Virus record (IMG/VR): IMGVR_UViG_3300044630_002434 | Location: 55,712-119,711 of that record | Length of the DNA: 64,000 nt | Direction: 5' to 3' (one strand) | DNA from: a virus | In this document: positions 21,902 through 30,268 of the stretch, in pieces | Numbering within the stretch: position 1 is the first letter of the stretch | Layout of the letters: every line of letters begins with the position of its first letter | Notes under the pieces: generated by a model | Told to the model about the DNA's origin: nothing | The model's input: only the letters and a program-made list of their open reading frames with translations | Database searches by the model: none | Translations under genes and position numbers: made by a program

Positions 21902-24541
21902 CTATCTGGCAAACCTAGTAGCAACTCCCCAGTCAATATCGTTATTACTTACCTGTCTAGGCTTCAAAGAACGACCCATAATTATTGCTTGAGAACCCTG
22001 ACCTACAACTTCTACGTTGCGTTCTAGCATTTTACGCTGGAATGCAGTCTGAGTCATAGGCTTTTCACCGCGTTCTTCAGCCCAAATACGATAAATAACA
22101 TACAAAGACTTAATTGGAGTAGTAGCACCCTCATTCAAAATAGTCTCTTCTTCAAGGAACAATCCAATACGGTCTTCATTCTTTCGGTAGATTTCTGCTG
22201 CTTCAGAAACAACTGAACACCAACCAAGAGCATCGCGAGAACTCGAGCCAAGCATTTTAATCGCACCTTCAACAGCCCACGAAAGAACAGCAGGAAGAGC
22301 ACCCTCAGGGTCAAAGATATATTCCTTTAAGTCTGGGTCAGGGTTCTCAGGTACAAATGTAAATGGAATTGGACGAATACGTCTCCACATTGCATCATCG
22401 TTAATAATTGGACGATGATTTGTAGATATCCAAAGTTTTGCCTGACCCTTAAAAGTAAATGGACGTTCACCAGGGGAGCGAGCAGAAATCTCTTCCGAGC
22501 CAGTTAGTTTTTTAACTGAGTTCTCTTTCAAGCGCTCAGAGTCTGGAAGTTCGTCAACCCACACGAGGCGACGACCACGAAGTTCAGCCCAGTGATATAG
22601 GTCAGAACCTGATGCGTTACCGTCACCACTAGCAAGAATGCTTGAGTCAAATGGCCAGGCATATTGTTGTGTGCCAAGACATTTTACAAGTGCTTCAACA
22701 AAAGTATTTTTACCTGAACCTGCAGGACCATATACAAGAAACATCAAGTCATACTTACTAAGACCAGTCAGCGAGTATCCTGCTGCTCTTTGTAGCCAGT
22801 CTTGGAATTCTTTATCTCCACCAGTTGCAAAGTTTAAGAACTCTTCCCAGCGTATGTTACGAGTCCCCGGAGAATAGGCGACAGGTGCTCTACGAGTTAT
22901 ATATAGGTCTGGTCTATTTTTTAGAAGTTCCCCAGAGCGTAAATCAACGACACCATTTAAGACTCCAAGCATATGAGGATTAGAGTCCCACTGGTCTACT
23001 GCAACTCTAATACGACGGTCAGAGTTACCATTCTCAATTGCAGACTTTAATCTAGCGTTTGATTTAGAGTTTTGCGCCCATTTAATAACGTCTGATTGTT
23101 TATCAGAATCACCGTCATAGTTTTTTACTTCACTAGCAATAACAGGAGCAAGACTTTTTGCAAGTTCTTGCATTTCTAGACCTTCAATGTCTGGTTTCCA
23201 GTATCCACCTTCCCAGTGGAACCAACCAAGACCTTCTGAATAACGAATTGCTTCACCAAATGTATCTACAAATCTACGACCATTTCCTGTATCGGAAAGA
23301 GTACGCATACCAATAATTCCACCATCTTCTTCACTAATGGCATCAGTATCTTTTGGAACATTTAAATTAGAAAGAGAAGATGCTTCAGCAACTGACTCAC
23401 CGTTGTGGATACTTTCGGATATGGCACCAGCAAGAGTTCCCGGCAAAGATTCTGATTCTCCAGAAGAGTTTGATGTTGGTTTAGGATTAAATCTTGCTTG
23501 AGTTTCTTCGGTTGATTTTTTAGCCCAACCATTTTCTACATCACCAATACCCGGCCAAAGCATATTTGATTTAGGGTTATTGGCAATAAAATCAATAGCA
23601 CGACGAACGTGCATAAGTAGACCGCCCTGACCCTCAAGGGCTAGAGGTGGTTTTACTTTTTCAGCATTAAACCGAATCATTAAAGTCTCAAGAGCCTCGC
23701 GACCATGAGGCTTGTCTACAGGATATTCATTAGCAAGAGAGCAGGTTAACTTGTAGATATCTACAGCGCGAGAACCTTCTTCAATTCCATCTTCAAGAAT
23801 TTTACGAATTTCTTCTTTGTTCTTGCCAAAATCAACATCATCAAATGTTGCACTCCAGTCCATAGCCCCAAGAGATGAACTTAAAGACTTTGAAGACGTA
23901 GAACGACGACCACGCTTGCGCAAAAAATTTAAAAGTTCTTCTGGAGCCTGAGCCATTTCAATTTCCCAAGGAGCCTTGCCTTCAACCCACTCATAGTTTT
24001 GACCAGAGAAGTGACGAGATGGAGCAATAAGAACATACCCATTGTGTTTGATATCAATACCCTTGATACCAGCAGATTTTAAGTTTCCAACTAAGTCTTC
24101 AGAAGCATCGCAACGATAAAAAATATGACGACCACGCATAGTTTTTCCGCCAAGCGTATATTCGCCAGTCAATGCTTCAACAGTTGGAGGTAGGTTACCC
24201 TCAACTAATTTTTCAAACTCTTCAAAAGAATCGTGACCACCTGAGCGAGGGTCAATATCAATTGCAAAAAATCCTGAAGGACGACAGAATACACCAATGT
24301 TTGCTTCTGAGTCACGCTCCCACCAGCGTTGAATAACATTTACATCACTAGATGCTTCAGTATGCCATCCGCTAATTGCTGGATGCTTACCTACATCTTT
24401 TGGCTCAGCGTGAGTTTGACTACAAGTACAACGACCGCCAACAATTCCATAGCAAGGAAGAACCTTCCATCCTTGAGAGGCATACCAAGAAGTTGCCTTA
24501 CTAAATCTGCCATCGATGTTTGCTTCATCATGCCGAGACAT
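21902..24541 (-). CDS. Primase-polymerase / D5-type helicase fusion
   Basis: This 879-residue replication protein has two parts. Residues 15-200 are a bifunctional primase-polymerase domain: FFAIDIDPRSGG (D95 and D97), GRHIFYR (H139), GIDIKHNGYVLIAPS (D163). After a linker, residues 520-760 are a D5_N/SF3 helicase: Walker A YGPAGSGKNTF (604-614), Walker B VWVDELPD (660-667), LWISTNHRP sensor, and MWRRIRPIPF arginine finger. It primes and unwinds at the phage origin. The leader carries a promoter and a CCTTGAAAGG dyad shared with the divergent gene. An AGGTG-type ribosome site precedes the ATG. Confidence 0.92.
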   Translation of the reverse strand: MSRHDEANIDGRFSKATSWYASQGWKVLPCYGIVGGRCTCSQTHAEPKDVGKHPAISGWHTEASSDVNVIQRWWERDSEANIGVFCRPSGFFAIDIDPRSGGHDSFEEFEKLVEGNLPPTVEALTGEYTLGGKTMRGRHIFYRCDASEDLVGNLKSAGIKGIDIKHNGYVLIAPSRHFSGQNYEWVEGKAPWEIEMAQAPEELLNFLRKRGRRSTSSKSLSSSLGAMDWSATFDDVDFGKNKEEIRKILEDGIEEGSRAVDIYKLTCSLANEYPVDKPHGREALETLMIRFNAEKVKPPLALEGQGGLLMHVRRAIDFIANNPKSNMLWPGIGDVENGWAKKSTEETQARFNPKPTSNSSGESESLPGTLAGAISESIHNGESVAEASSLSNLNVPKDTDAISEEDGGIIGMRTLSDTGNGRRFVDTFGEAIRYSEGLGWFHWEGGYWKPDIEGLEMQELAKSLAPVIASEVKNYDGDSDKQSDVIKWAQNSKSNARLKSAIENGNSDRRIRVAVDQWDSNPHMLGVLNGVVDLRSGELLKNRPDLYITRRAPVAYSPGTRNIRWEEFLNFATGGDKEFQDWLQRAAGYSLTGLSKYDLMFLVYGPAGSGKNTFVEALVKCLGTQQYAWPFDSSILASGDGNASGSDLYHWAELRGRRLVWVDELPDSERLKENSVKKLTGSEEISARSPGERPFTFKGQAKLWISTNHRPIINDDAMWRRIRPIPFTFVPENPDPDLKEYIFDPEGALPAVLSWAVEGAIKMLGSSSRDALGWCSVVSEAAEIYRKNEDRIGLFLEEETILNEGATTPIKSLYVIYRIWAEERGEKPMTQTAFQRKMLERNVEVVGQGSQAIIMGRSLKPRQVSNNDIDWGVATRFAR

Positions 24542-24597
24542 AAGTCACCTCGGAAAGTAAACTAGGCAGAAATCCCTGTGTCATTTAGTCGTTTTCT

Positions 24598-24607
24598 CCT
24601 TTCAAGG
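24598..24607 (-). promoter_or_regulatory. CCTTGAAAGG dyad in the primase leader
   Basis: CCTTTCAAGG on the plus strand (CCTTGAAAGG on the minus strand), a 10-bp dyad between the primase promoter and its start codon. The same 10 bases recur at 24729-24738 in the leader of the divergent gene, suggesting a shared operator. Confidence 0.45.
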
Positions 24608-24628
24608 ACGTTTGCGCGTCGTAAGAAG

Positions 24629-24656
24629 ACTATACCTTAGTCCAAGCAAAAAGCAA
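24629..24656 (-). promoter_or_regulatory. Primase-helicase promoter
   Basis: Read on the minus strand: -35 TTGCTT (24656-24651), a 16-base spacer, -10 TATAGT (24634-24629). The leader to the ATG at 24541 is about 80 nt. Confidence 0.55.
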
Positions 24657-24684
24657 TAGAGCCACCTTAAAATAGTAAGGTTTA

Positions 24685-24693
24685 TGCTATAGT
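24685..24693 (+). promoter_or_regulatory. Extended -10 promoter, divergent from the primase
   Basis: TGC-TATAGT is an extended -10 element; the -35 region is weak (TTAAAA, 15 bases upstream). The leader of about 50 nt contains GTATACAC and a CACCTTGAAAGGTG dyad. Confidence 0.5.
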
Positions 24694-24721
24694 AGTCATA
24701 CGCGCTGTGAGCGAGTCTACA

Positions 24722-24740
24722 GTATACACCTTGAAAGGTG
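24722..24740 (+). promoter_or_regulatory. GTATACAC element and dyad covering the ribosome site
   Basis: GTATACAC (24722-24729) runs into the dyad CACCTTGAAAGGTG (24727-24740). The right arm AAAGGTG is the ribosome-binding site of the GTG at 24746, so an RNA hairpin (5-bp stem, TGAA loop) would hide it, or a protein dimer could bind the DNA. Confidence 0.45.
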
Positions 24741-24745
24741 ACACC

Positions 24746-25069
24746 GTGTCATTATTCTCCCAGTTTGTGATGTTTGTTGGCGGGGCAGTAACCATCACAG
24801 GCGCTTTATATGCCATATATAAAATTGCTAAAAGATTAGAAGATGCCATTGGAACTGACGCAAAAGGCAGAACCCTTTCTGAACGCTTAGATAGAGTAGA
24901 GCATCAACTATGGGAGAACGGTGGCTCGTCCTTAGCAGACAGAGTAAATACTATTGAGATGCATAGCATAAAAACATCAACTGAGATACAGTTTATAAAA
25001 GAACTTATTATAAGTAATTCAACTCCAGTTGTTGCTGTTAAAAAGCCTAGAACAAGAAAAACAGCATAG
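24746..25069 (+). CDS. Membrane-anchored coiled-coil protein
   Basis: A 107-residue protein with a GTG start at 24746 and AAAGGTG six bases upstream; an earlier GTG at 24707 would place the leader dyad inside the gene and was rejected. One N-terminal membrane segment (QFVMFVGGAVTITGALYAIY, residues 6-25), then charged heptad-like helices (LSERLDRVEHQLWEN) and a Lys/Arg-rich end. The layout resembles small phage holin/anti-holin or membrane tethers. Function unknown. Confidence 0.55.
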   Translation: MSLFSQFVMFVGGAVTITGALYAIYKIAKRLEDAIGTDAKGRTLSERLDRVEHQLWENGGSSLADRVNTIEMHSIKTSTEIQFIKELIISNSTPVVAVKKPRTRKTA

Positions 25070-25200
25070 TTTTCTAACACTTTTATATATATTATATAGT
25101 GTTCCGACACACCAGTAACACAAGTCACACAAATTGTAATTATTTCTGTTAAAGTTCTTATATGTCTAGTCACAAGACTTAACAACAAGAAGGACTGGTA

Positions 25201-25491
25201 ATGGGAAAACTAGCAGAAAAAGTTTCAGAACTTTCAGCACCTCAGTTTGGACTCCCTTGCGGGGTCTCAAAATTAATGACAGCACTTGACGAAGACGATA
25301 AAAATACTTTACAACTTATTCTTTTTCCTAAAAGTGAAAAAGTTAAACGATTTTCTAATCGTCAAATTTATGAATTACTTTTATCTGAAAACCACGACGT
25401 AGCGCAGTCTTCTATTGCACTACATAGGCGTAAACAATGCCGATGCTTCACAGGAATAAATGCCCGTATAGAAGCATTAGGTGACAAATAA
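25201..25491 (+). CDS. Conserved small DNA-binding-like protein
   Basis: A 96-residue protein with an AAGGA ribosome site. It has a helical core, DKNTLQLILF, SNRQIYELLLSE and a final SSIALHRRKQCRCFTG, reminiscent of a helix-turn-helix whose recognition helix is basic. It overlaps the metallophosphoesterase ATG (TAATG), so the two are co-translated. It resembles small proteins seen in actinophages, possibly a regulator or small terminase-like protein; not proven. Confidence 0.55.
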   Translation: MGKLAEKVSELSAPQFGLPCGVSKLMTALDEDDKNTLQLILFPKSEKVKRFSNRQIYELLLSENHDVAQSSIALHRRKQCRCFTGINARIEALGDK

Positions 25492-26699
25492 TGTCCGAAA
25501 GTTTTTCAAAAAAAGTATTAGAAGAGTTGTCATCACCTGGTCAAACAGGCTCTGATAAACGCAAGCAAGAGACTTCAGAAGCGTGGAAGCCACGTATGGA
25601 TATTGACCATAAGACTGGTGGATTTGTTGTTAGTACACCCAGACCAGCAGGTAATACTGCTGATGCAGATGCAATTCTACGAGACTTTGATTTAGACCCC
25701 TCAGCATGGCGCGTAACAAGCGTAAGACAGAGCAAGTGGCAGTCCGCCACTGGAGAATGGCTTGAGTCTTATCGTGTATCAGTGGTACCAGCAGACTTAC
25801 TAGAAGAAGAATTAGAAGACGCTGAGCAACTTATTGAAGAAATTAAAAAATGGAAACCAGTAAAAGTAGCCAAAAAAGCAACTGGCAGTGGCGCATATGT
25901 TGTAGTACCAAGCGACCAGCAAATTGGTAAAAAAGCAAATGGTCAAGGTACTGCAGAATCAATCCAAAGAATTCTAGACCTAACAGATGGAGCACTTGTT
26001 AGATACAAGGAACTTTTAAAGTTAGGTCGTCCTTTAGGTACCGTTGCATTTTTGCTTGCAGGTGACCATGTTGAAGGAAATGTTTCTCAGAACGGTCGTT
26101 TACAAAGTCCTGCAGCGTCAGACCTTGGACAGACAGAGCAGACTCGTGTTGCCCGTCGTCTTTTAATGAAACAGATTAAGACTTTTGCGCCACACTGCGA
26201 AGAACTTATTATTGCCGTAGTAAATGGAAACCACGATGAAGTTACACGACAAGTTGTAGCAGACCCGTCAGATGGTTGGAACGTAGAAATTGCATCTGCA
26301 GTTCAAGATGCTTGCGCAGAAAATCCAGCACTGTCTCACGTTAAGTTCCGTTACCCAGAAAAAGACCATCAAACTCTTACGGTAGATGTTTGCGGAACTC
26401 TTATTGGATTGTTTCACGGTCATCAGTGCGGTAAAGATGTAGTTAAGTATTTATCTGGTCAAGCAGCAGGACAGACTGCACTCGGTGGAGCAGATATGTG
26501 GGTGTCTGGACACTACCATCATTTCAAGGCTCTTGACGTTGGTTCGCGCCTGTGGTTACAGGCTCCTACAACTGACCCTGGTTCTCCTTGGTGGCGCGAC
26601 CGTTCAGGTTTAGAGAGTAAGCCAGGCTTGTTGACATTCACAGTTGGTGAAGATTTAGACCCACGCGGAGATATCAGCGTGATTCAGACAAAACTATAA
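25491..26699 (+). CDS. Calcineurin-like metallophosphoesterase (SbcD/Mre11-type candidate)
   Basis: A 402-residue protein whose C-terminal two thirds is a two-metal phosphoesterase: VVPSDQQIGKK, LLAGDHVEGN, VVNGNHDEV, LFHGHQ and VSGHYHH, the five motifs in order. The first 140 residues form an acidic N-terminal region with a possible helix-turn-helix and coiled coil. Phage members of this group are often annotated as exonucleases or DNA phosphoesterases. Here it may process DNA ends with the Sak4/RecB-like genes, which is inference. Followed by a terminator. Confidence 0.85.
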   Translation: MSESFSKKVLEELSSPGQTGSDKRKQETSEAWKPRMDIDHKTGGFVVSTPRPAGNTADADAILRDFDLDPSAWRVTSVRQSKWQSATGEWLESYRVSVVPADLLEEELEDAEQLIEEIKKWKPVKVAKKATGSGAYVVVPSDQQIGKKANGQGTAESIQRILDLTDGALVRYKELLKLGRPLGTVAFLLAGDHVEGNVSQNGRLQSPAASDLGQTEQTRVARRLLMKQIKTFAPHCEELIIAVVNGNHDEVTRQVVADPSDGWNVEIASAVQDACAENPALSHVKFRYPEKDHQTLTVDVCGTLIGLFHGHQCGKDVVKYLSGQAAGQTALGGADMWVSGHYHHFKALDVGSRLWLQAPTTDPGSPWWRDRSGLESKPGLLTFTVGEDLDPRGDISVIQTKL

Positions 26700-26710
26700 A
26701 TAAAAATTAG

Positions 26711-27199
26711 TTAGGGCTTCTTTCGGGAAGCCCTTTCTTTTTTCTTATTTTCTCTATCTGCTTGATAAGCCTCTACAGCATTTGCGCTAGAACGTCCACG
26801 CCAAGCAAAACCACATTCGGTACAAGTAACTACTTTCGCACGAGTCCAGCGTCCACCAGGTGGAAGTTTTTCAATAGATGTCGACAACTTACTAGGACGG
26901 GCAGTGCAGTATGGACAGTTTGGCGGACGGTTACGCTTACGCTCTTCACCGTTGTAAGCGACAGAGAGCGCCCTACGAAGTTCAATTTCGTCTTTGCCTC
27001 CCCAGATACCCCAAATCTCTCTGTGCTCCAGTGCCCACTGTAGGCAGTCTTTCCGAGCAGGACAAGAGAAGCATAAATTTTTTGCTTCATTTCTTTCCTC
27101 TGAGTCCTTTGAATGGAACCAAGTCATATACTTTTTATTCTCTGGCTTTGCGCATAGAGCATCGCGTTGCCAGTTAAGACTAATAGCAGGTTTCCACAT
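26711..27199 (-). CDS. WhiB-family regulator with extra C-terminal zinc ribbon
   Basis: A 162-residue protein. The WhiB [4Fe-4S] ligands are C16, C43, C46 and C52 (LCAKP ... LCFSCPARKDC), followed by the diagnostic GIWGG turn (64-68) and a basic tail. WhiB proteins bind the primary sigma factor and are restricted to Actinobacteria and their phages. Unusually, the C-terminus adds a second metal site (NCPYC and VTCTECGFAWRG; C95, C98, C126 and C129). The start at 27199 is only eight bases after a TATAAT, so the mRNA is probably leaderless. First WhiB of two. Confidence 0.92.
   Translation of the reverse strand: MWKPAISLNWQRDALCAKPENKKYMTWFHSKDSEERNEAKNLCFSCPARKDCLQWALEHREIWGIWGGKDEIELRRALSVAYNGEERKRNRPPNCPYCTARPSKLSTSIEKLPPGGRWTRAKVVTCTECGFAWRGRSSANAVEAYQADRENKKKERASRKKP
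26714..26745 (+). terminator. Terminator after the metallophosphoesterase
   Basis: GGGCTTC (26714-26720), a six-base loop and GAAGCCC (26727-26733), then TTTCTTTTTTCTTA. It overlaps the 3' end of the convergent WhiB gene. Confidence 0.85.
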
Positions 27200-27207
27200 A
27201 GAACACA

Positions 27208-27213
27208 ATTATA
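27208..27213 (-). promoter_or_regulatory. TATAAT -10 box of the WhiB gene
   Basis: Perfect TATAAT on the minus strand, eight bases before the ATG at 27199, within a very AT-rich stretch. No convincing -35. Suggests a near-leaderless transcript. Confidence 0.45.
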
Positions 27214-27246
27214 TTAAAATATATAGAAAAACAGCAGGCAGACACG

Positions 27247-27582
27247 CTAGAAATCTACTAAAGTTACCCTTTTTATCTCTTCTACTAAATCCCCATATTC
27301 CGTGTAACCTTCTGAATCGCAAATACTAAACTCGGAGTCAGTGTCGGTAACTCCAGCATACGTATGTGTAACAGATGCTTTTGAAAGCATATTAAAACCA
27401 TCAAGTAGCGAGTCAGCAATTCCGTCTCTTTGAAGACAAGATGCTAAAGCCCTTAATACAACATCTTCATCTAAAGAAACATGGTCAATAGTGTAAAAAA
27501 CCATACTATTTGGGCGAAATTCGTCATACCCTAAGCCGTACCACTCTTCCCAGAGGGATTGACCAACTCTAGAATCCTTCAT
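27247..27582 (-). CDS. Hypothetical protein
   Basis: A 111-residue acidic protein. The ATG at 27582 has a GAGG ribosome site and overlaps the gene before it by 14 bases; an in-frame ATG 12 codons earlier lies deeper in that gene. It contains a polar Tyr/Asp-rich core (WEEWYGLGYDEFRP, ICDSEGYTEYGDL). No family recognised. Confidence 0.55.
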   Translation of the reverse strand: MKDSRVGQSLWEEWYGLGYDEFRPNSMVFYTIDHVSLDEDVVLRALASCLQRDGIADSLLDGFNMLSKASVTHTYAGVTDTDSEFSICDSEGYTEYGDLVEEIKRVTLVDF

Positions 27583-27880
27583 CAAAAGCCTCGTCATCAT
27601 CTCCAAGAGACATAACAAAATTGCTTTCTAATTCATCGTCTTCTAAAAAGTAAACTTCTTTAGGATTCATCATTTGAAATATTCCAGCAACAGTAATTGA
27701 ACCACACATACAGCAGGTCTCTACTGATTCAGTGTTTACTTTTTCGGGAACATCAACACTGATTAGTTTCATTAAAATTTGACCCTCTTCGTTCATGCTT
27801 TCTGGTTCCCAGAGGATGTGGTCATCTAAATAACATAGTTCACATAACGCCATTGGTCTAAGGGCTTGTTCTGCTGACAT
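27569..27880 (-). CDS. Conserved actinophage Cys-motif protein
   Basis: A 103-residue protein with ALCELCYLDDH at the N-terminus (C13 and C16), a beta-rich middle (LMKLISVDVPEKVNT) and ETCCMCGSITVAGIF (C56, C57 and C59): a probable zinc-ribbon pair. A protein of this layout is common in actinophages; function unknown. AGGAGG ribosome site eight bases before the ATG. Acidic C-terminus. Confidence 0.7.
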   Translation of the reverse strand: MSAEQALRPMALCELCYLDDHILWEPESMNEEGQILMKLISVDVPEKVNTESVETCCMCGSITVAGIFQMMNPKEVYFLEDDELESNFVMSLGDDDEAFDEGF

Positions 27881-27913
27881 CTCTAGGACCTCCTGAGGAC
27901 TATGTGAAACAGT

Positions 27914-28213
27914 CTACAGCACCTTAAAATTAGTTATAGTTCGTAAAGGTATTCTTTTTTGGCTTCTAATAGTTGCTAGTTCTTTAGGGGATAAACCGCC
28001 CCAAACACCAAAAGTTTCGTGATGAATGCCCCATTTAGCGCAGTCCTCTATGTGAGTGCAGTTAGAGCATAACCTTTTAGCCAAATGCACATTAGTAAAA
28101 TTTGTATCTATTTGTTCAGGGTCATCTTCGTCTGCAGAATAAAAAAGGTCTCCACCAACTTCTCTACAAATAGGATTTTCAAATTCCCAAGGTTCGCGAA
28201 GTTTTTTACTCAA
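27914..28213 (-). CDS. WhiB-family regulator (second copy)
   Basis: A 99-residue compact WhiB protein: NPIC (C16), RLCSNCTHIEDC (C49, C52 and C58), then FGVWGGLSPKEL (G-V/I-W-G-G turn at 69-73) and a basic IRSQKR tail. The spacing is canonical for [4Fe-4S] binding. It is much shorter than the copy at 26711 and lacks the zinc extension, so the two likely have distinct targets. TTG start. Confidence 0.92.
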   Translation of the reverse strand: MSKKLREPWEFENPICREVGGDLFYSADEDDPEQIDTNFTNVHLAKRLCSNCTHIEDCAKWGIHHETFGVWGGLSPKELATIRSQKRIPLRTITNFKVL

Positions 28214-28241
28214 GACCGTCCCGTTTCTGCTTTTAAAAAAT

Positions 28242-28553
28242 TTACTTACTACTTTCTACACTACCAACTTCATAACCGCAACCTGCATACCCAGCAATAT
28301 CAATCCATGTGTCAGGTTGGAAACCAGACTTTGAAGCATAACGCGCTAACTTTAAACCGACCATCATCATAGCAACGTCTTCTGAAGAAATTTCTGCTCC
28401 AACAATTACAGACCAAATTTTTGCAATGCGAGTAAAGTTTTCTTCTGGACCGCCATACTGTAAATCTCTATCTCCAGAAATAATTTTTGCTGCTTCACGT
28501 AGAGCCTCTACACGGGGAAGAACATTTTGCTCTTGAGGAACTTGCTCAGACAT
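28242..28553 (-). CDS. DUF6378-like phage protein
   Basis: A 103-residue protein with REAAKIISGDRDLQYGGPE, IAKIWSVIVG, SEDVAMMMVGLKLAR and DTWIDIAGYAG. This order of motifs (gdR..qYG.P..n ... dva..m..lKlaR ... D..iDiaGY) matches the DUF6378 family of small phage proteins, which resembles MazG-like nucleotide pyrophosphohydrolase helices. A nucleotide-related role is a guess. It overlaps the downstream end of the previous gene by eight bases. Confidence 0.65.
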   Translation of the reverse strand: MSEQVPQEQNVLPRVEALREAAKIISGDRDLQYGGPEENFTRIAKIWSVIVGAEISSEDVAMMMVGLKLARYASKSGFQPDTWIDIAGYAGCGYEVGSVESSK

Positions 28554-28761
28554 CTCTACCTCTTACTATTACGGTCGCTTCGTAGTCGTTATCAGCAGAC
28601 ATATCTACATTTTCAACTACACTAATTTCATAATTAAATTTTGATTTTACTTCATCTATATCTAATTGAAAAAAATCAGAAATTCTATGCTCGGCAACTT
28701 CCATAAGTTCGTCGTGACTATCAGCGTAAACAGTGAATTTAAGAGTTGTTACAATACTCAT
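28546..28761 (-). CDS. Hypothetical protein
   Basis: A 71-residue alpha/beta protein (TLKFTVYADSHDELMEVAEH ... ATVIVRG), overlapping both neighbours. The beta-alpha-beta feel suggests a small ferredoxin-like fold. No family recognised. Confidence 0.55.
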   Translation of the reverse strand: MSIVTTLKFTVYADSHDELMEVAEHRISDFFQLDIDEVKSKFNYEISVVENVDMSADNDYEATVIVRGRDV

Positions 28762-29183
28762 AGGACCGCAACTAGTTTTTCTAGTTTATATGGAGAGTAG
28801 TGAGAGCCATCTAATACTGGTTCTTTTCCGTCTGTAGTTTTTATAATTATGTCTCCATAACGAACGGCTACTACACGACCACGTCTGCCGTTATGGAGTT
28901 GACCTAGTTCTCCTTCAAATGCATCTGCCATGACACGGACTTCATCTCCCACTCTAATAAAACCGGGACGCGCTGCTTCCCAAACTTCATCTGAAGGGGA
29001 CTCAACAATAGAGACGCTACAAGAAAGAAGAGAAAATAGTTGAGCAACTACGTAGTCATTTTTATCTTCGTGATTTAATGTTGACCAAACTTCTAGTAGT
29101 TTTACAACAGAAATTCCAACGTCAACAGGAACTTTTGCTTGCTCTAACTGGCTCTTAGCCCAATTAGTGTCTAGTTTTTTCAT
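28758..29183 (-). CDS. Hypothetical protein with SH3/KOW-like C-terminus
   Basis: A 141-residue protein. The helical N-terminal half is followed by a small beta-barrel region: FIRVGDEVRVMADAF, GQLHNGRRGRVVAVRYGDII, the pattern of KOW/SH3-like modules that bind RNA polymerase or nucleic acid. Start taken at the ATG at 29183, with GAGG 7 bases upstream, over one two codons earlier. First gene of the five-gene minus-strand run down to 27569. Confidence 0.55.
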   Translation of the reverse strand: MKKLDTNWAKSQLEQAKVPVDVGISVVKLLEVWSTLNHEDKNDYVVAQLFSLLSCSVSIVESPSDEVWEAARPGFIRVGDEVRVMADAFEGELGQLHNGRRGRVVAVRYGDIIIKTTDGKEPVLDGSHYSPYKLEKLVAVL

Positions 29184-29218
29184 ATACATACCTCGCTAGT
29201 TGTTTTAATTTTAGTGTA

Positions 29219-30232
29219 TTAGTCGTTAAATATTGCTGACGAAACTCTCTCTAAAGTTTCTTCATAAGTATTAATTGCTTTTTTGTAGTCTTTTTCCTGA
29301 CTTATAGCAAGTTGAACCCTCTGGGAGTCAGACATATCTTCAATAGCATGACCAAGAACAGACCAAGAGTCCCCAAGATAGGATGTGTATCTCCAATCAG
29401 ACACCACAGGGGTCTTAACGCACAAGGATTGAGCAAGATTTACTGACCACCAAGGCTCATCATTTTTATATACTGAAATAAGAGAACCAATAGATTTGTT
29501 TAAATTAGATAAAACTGAAGAGTTACCTGCAGTTTTTGAGACAACCATAGGAGAGACTTCTCTAGATAAAGTTTTAGATATTTTAGATACCCAGGGAGTC
29601 TTGGTGTCATAAGACCAGCCAGAAACGTCTGACTTCATATACAGACCAGTGCTATTAAGATTCTTAAAAGTAATAGAGTCTAGGCACAATGGCTCTACTA
29701 AATCATCAGATAAATTAGATATGTGATTAGTGACATTAGAATTTTTAAACCAAGGAAAAGAAGGAACTATAGTAGAGTTCCAATTATTTTTATATAAATT
29801 ATCTACTACAGATTGAAGCCTTTCTAGTTCTTTGTGCTTGCTTGCATTAGAGAACTCGCTTCTACGAGAATAAAAATTTTTTACTAAGTCATCTGGATTC
29901 TGAGAGATAGCCCTGATACCGTTCCACAACTTATGAGGCTCTGGAGCATCAACTAAATACTTTAGATTAGTTACAGACTTAGCCCTATCAATAACTGACA
30001 AAGCACCATATAAACGATATGCAGTAATACTTGTAGGGGCTGTAAGACCAACAACAACCGTGTCATATTGGCTTAAATGTGCTTCTGTAAGTCGCATTGA
30101 TGGCGTGTCCCAAACAACTTCGTGACCTGCTTCTGTTAAAGATTGAACAAGTAGACCAGTAAATGTGGGAATTTTTTTAGCAACAGATGACGAAGTTTGA
30201 GCAGAACTACATCCAGTGATGAGCACTTTCAT
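29219..30232 (-). CDS. Glycosyltransferase-like protein (tentative GT-B)
   Basis: A 337-residue protein with a Rossmann-like start (MKVLITGCSSAQTSSS), a helix-strand core TVVVGLTAPTSI, and a C-terminal half with DEPWWSVNLAQSLCVKTPVVSDW, reminiscent of the sugar-nucleotide-binding half of GT-B enzymes, where an acidic and a Pro-rich loop precede a final helix. No signature is complete, so the assignment is tentative. It is preceded by a terminator and could be its own transcription unit. Confidence 0.45.
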   Translation of the reverse strand: MKVLITGCSSAQTSSSVAKKIPTFTGLLVQSLTEAGHEVVWDTPSMRLTEAHLSQYDTVVVGLTAPTSITAYRLYGALSVIDRAKSVTNLKYLVDAPEPHKLWNGIRAISQNPDDLVKNFYSRRSEFSNASKHKELERLQSVVDNLYKNNWNSTIVPSFPWFKNSNVTNHISNLSDDLVEPLCLDSITFKNLNSTGLYMKSDVSGWSYDTKTPWVSKISKTLSREVSPMVVSKTAGNSSVLSNLNKSIGSLISVYKNDEPWWSVNLAQSLCVKTPVVSDWRYTSYLGDSWSVLGHAIEDMSDSQRVQLAISQEKDYKKAINTYEETLERVSSAIFND

Positions 30233-30268
30233 ATTTGTAACCTATCTCGTTTCTATAGTTTGTGGACT

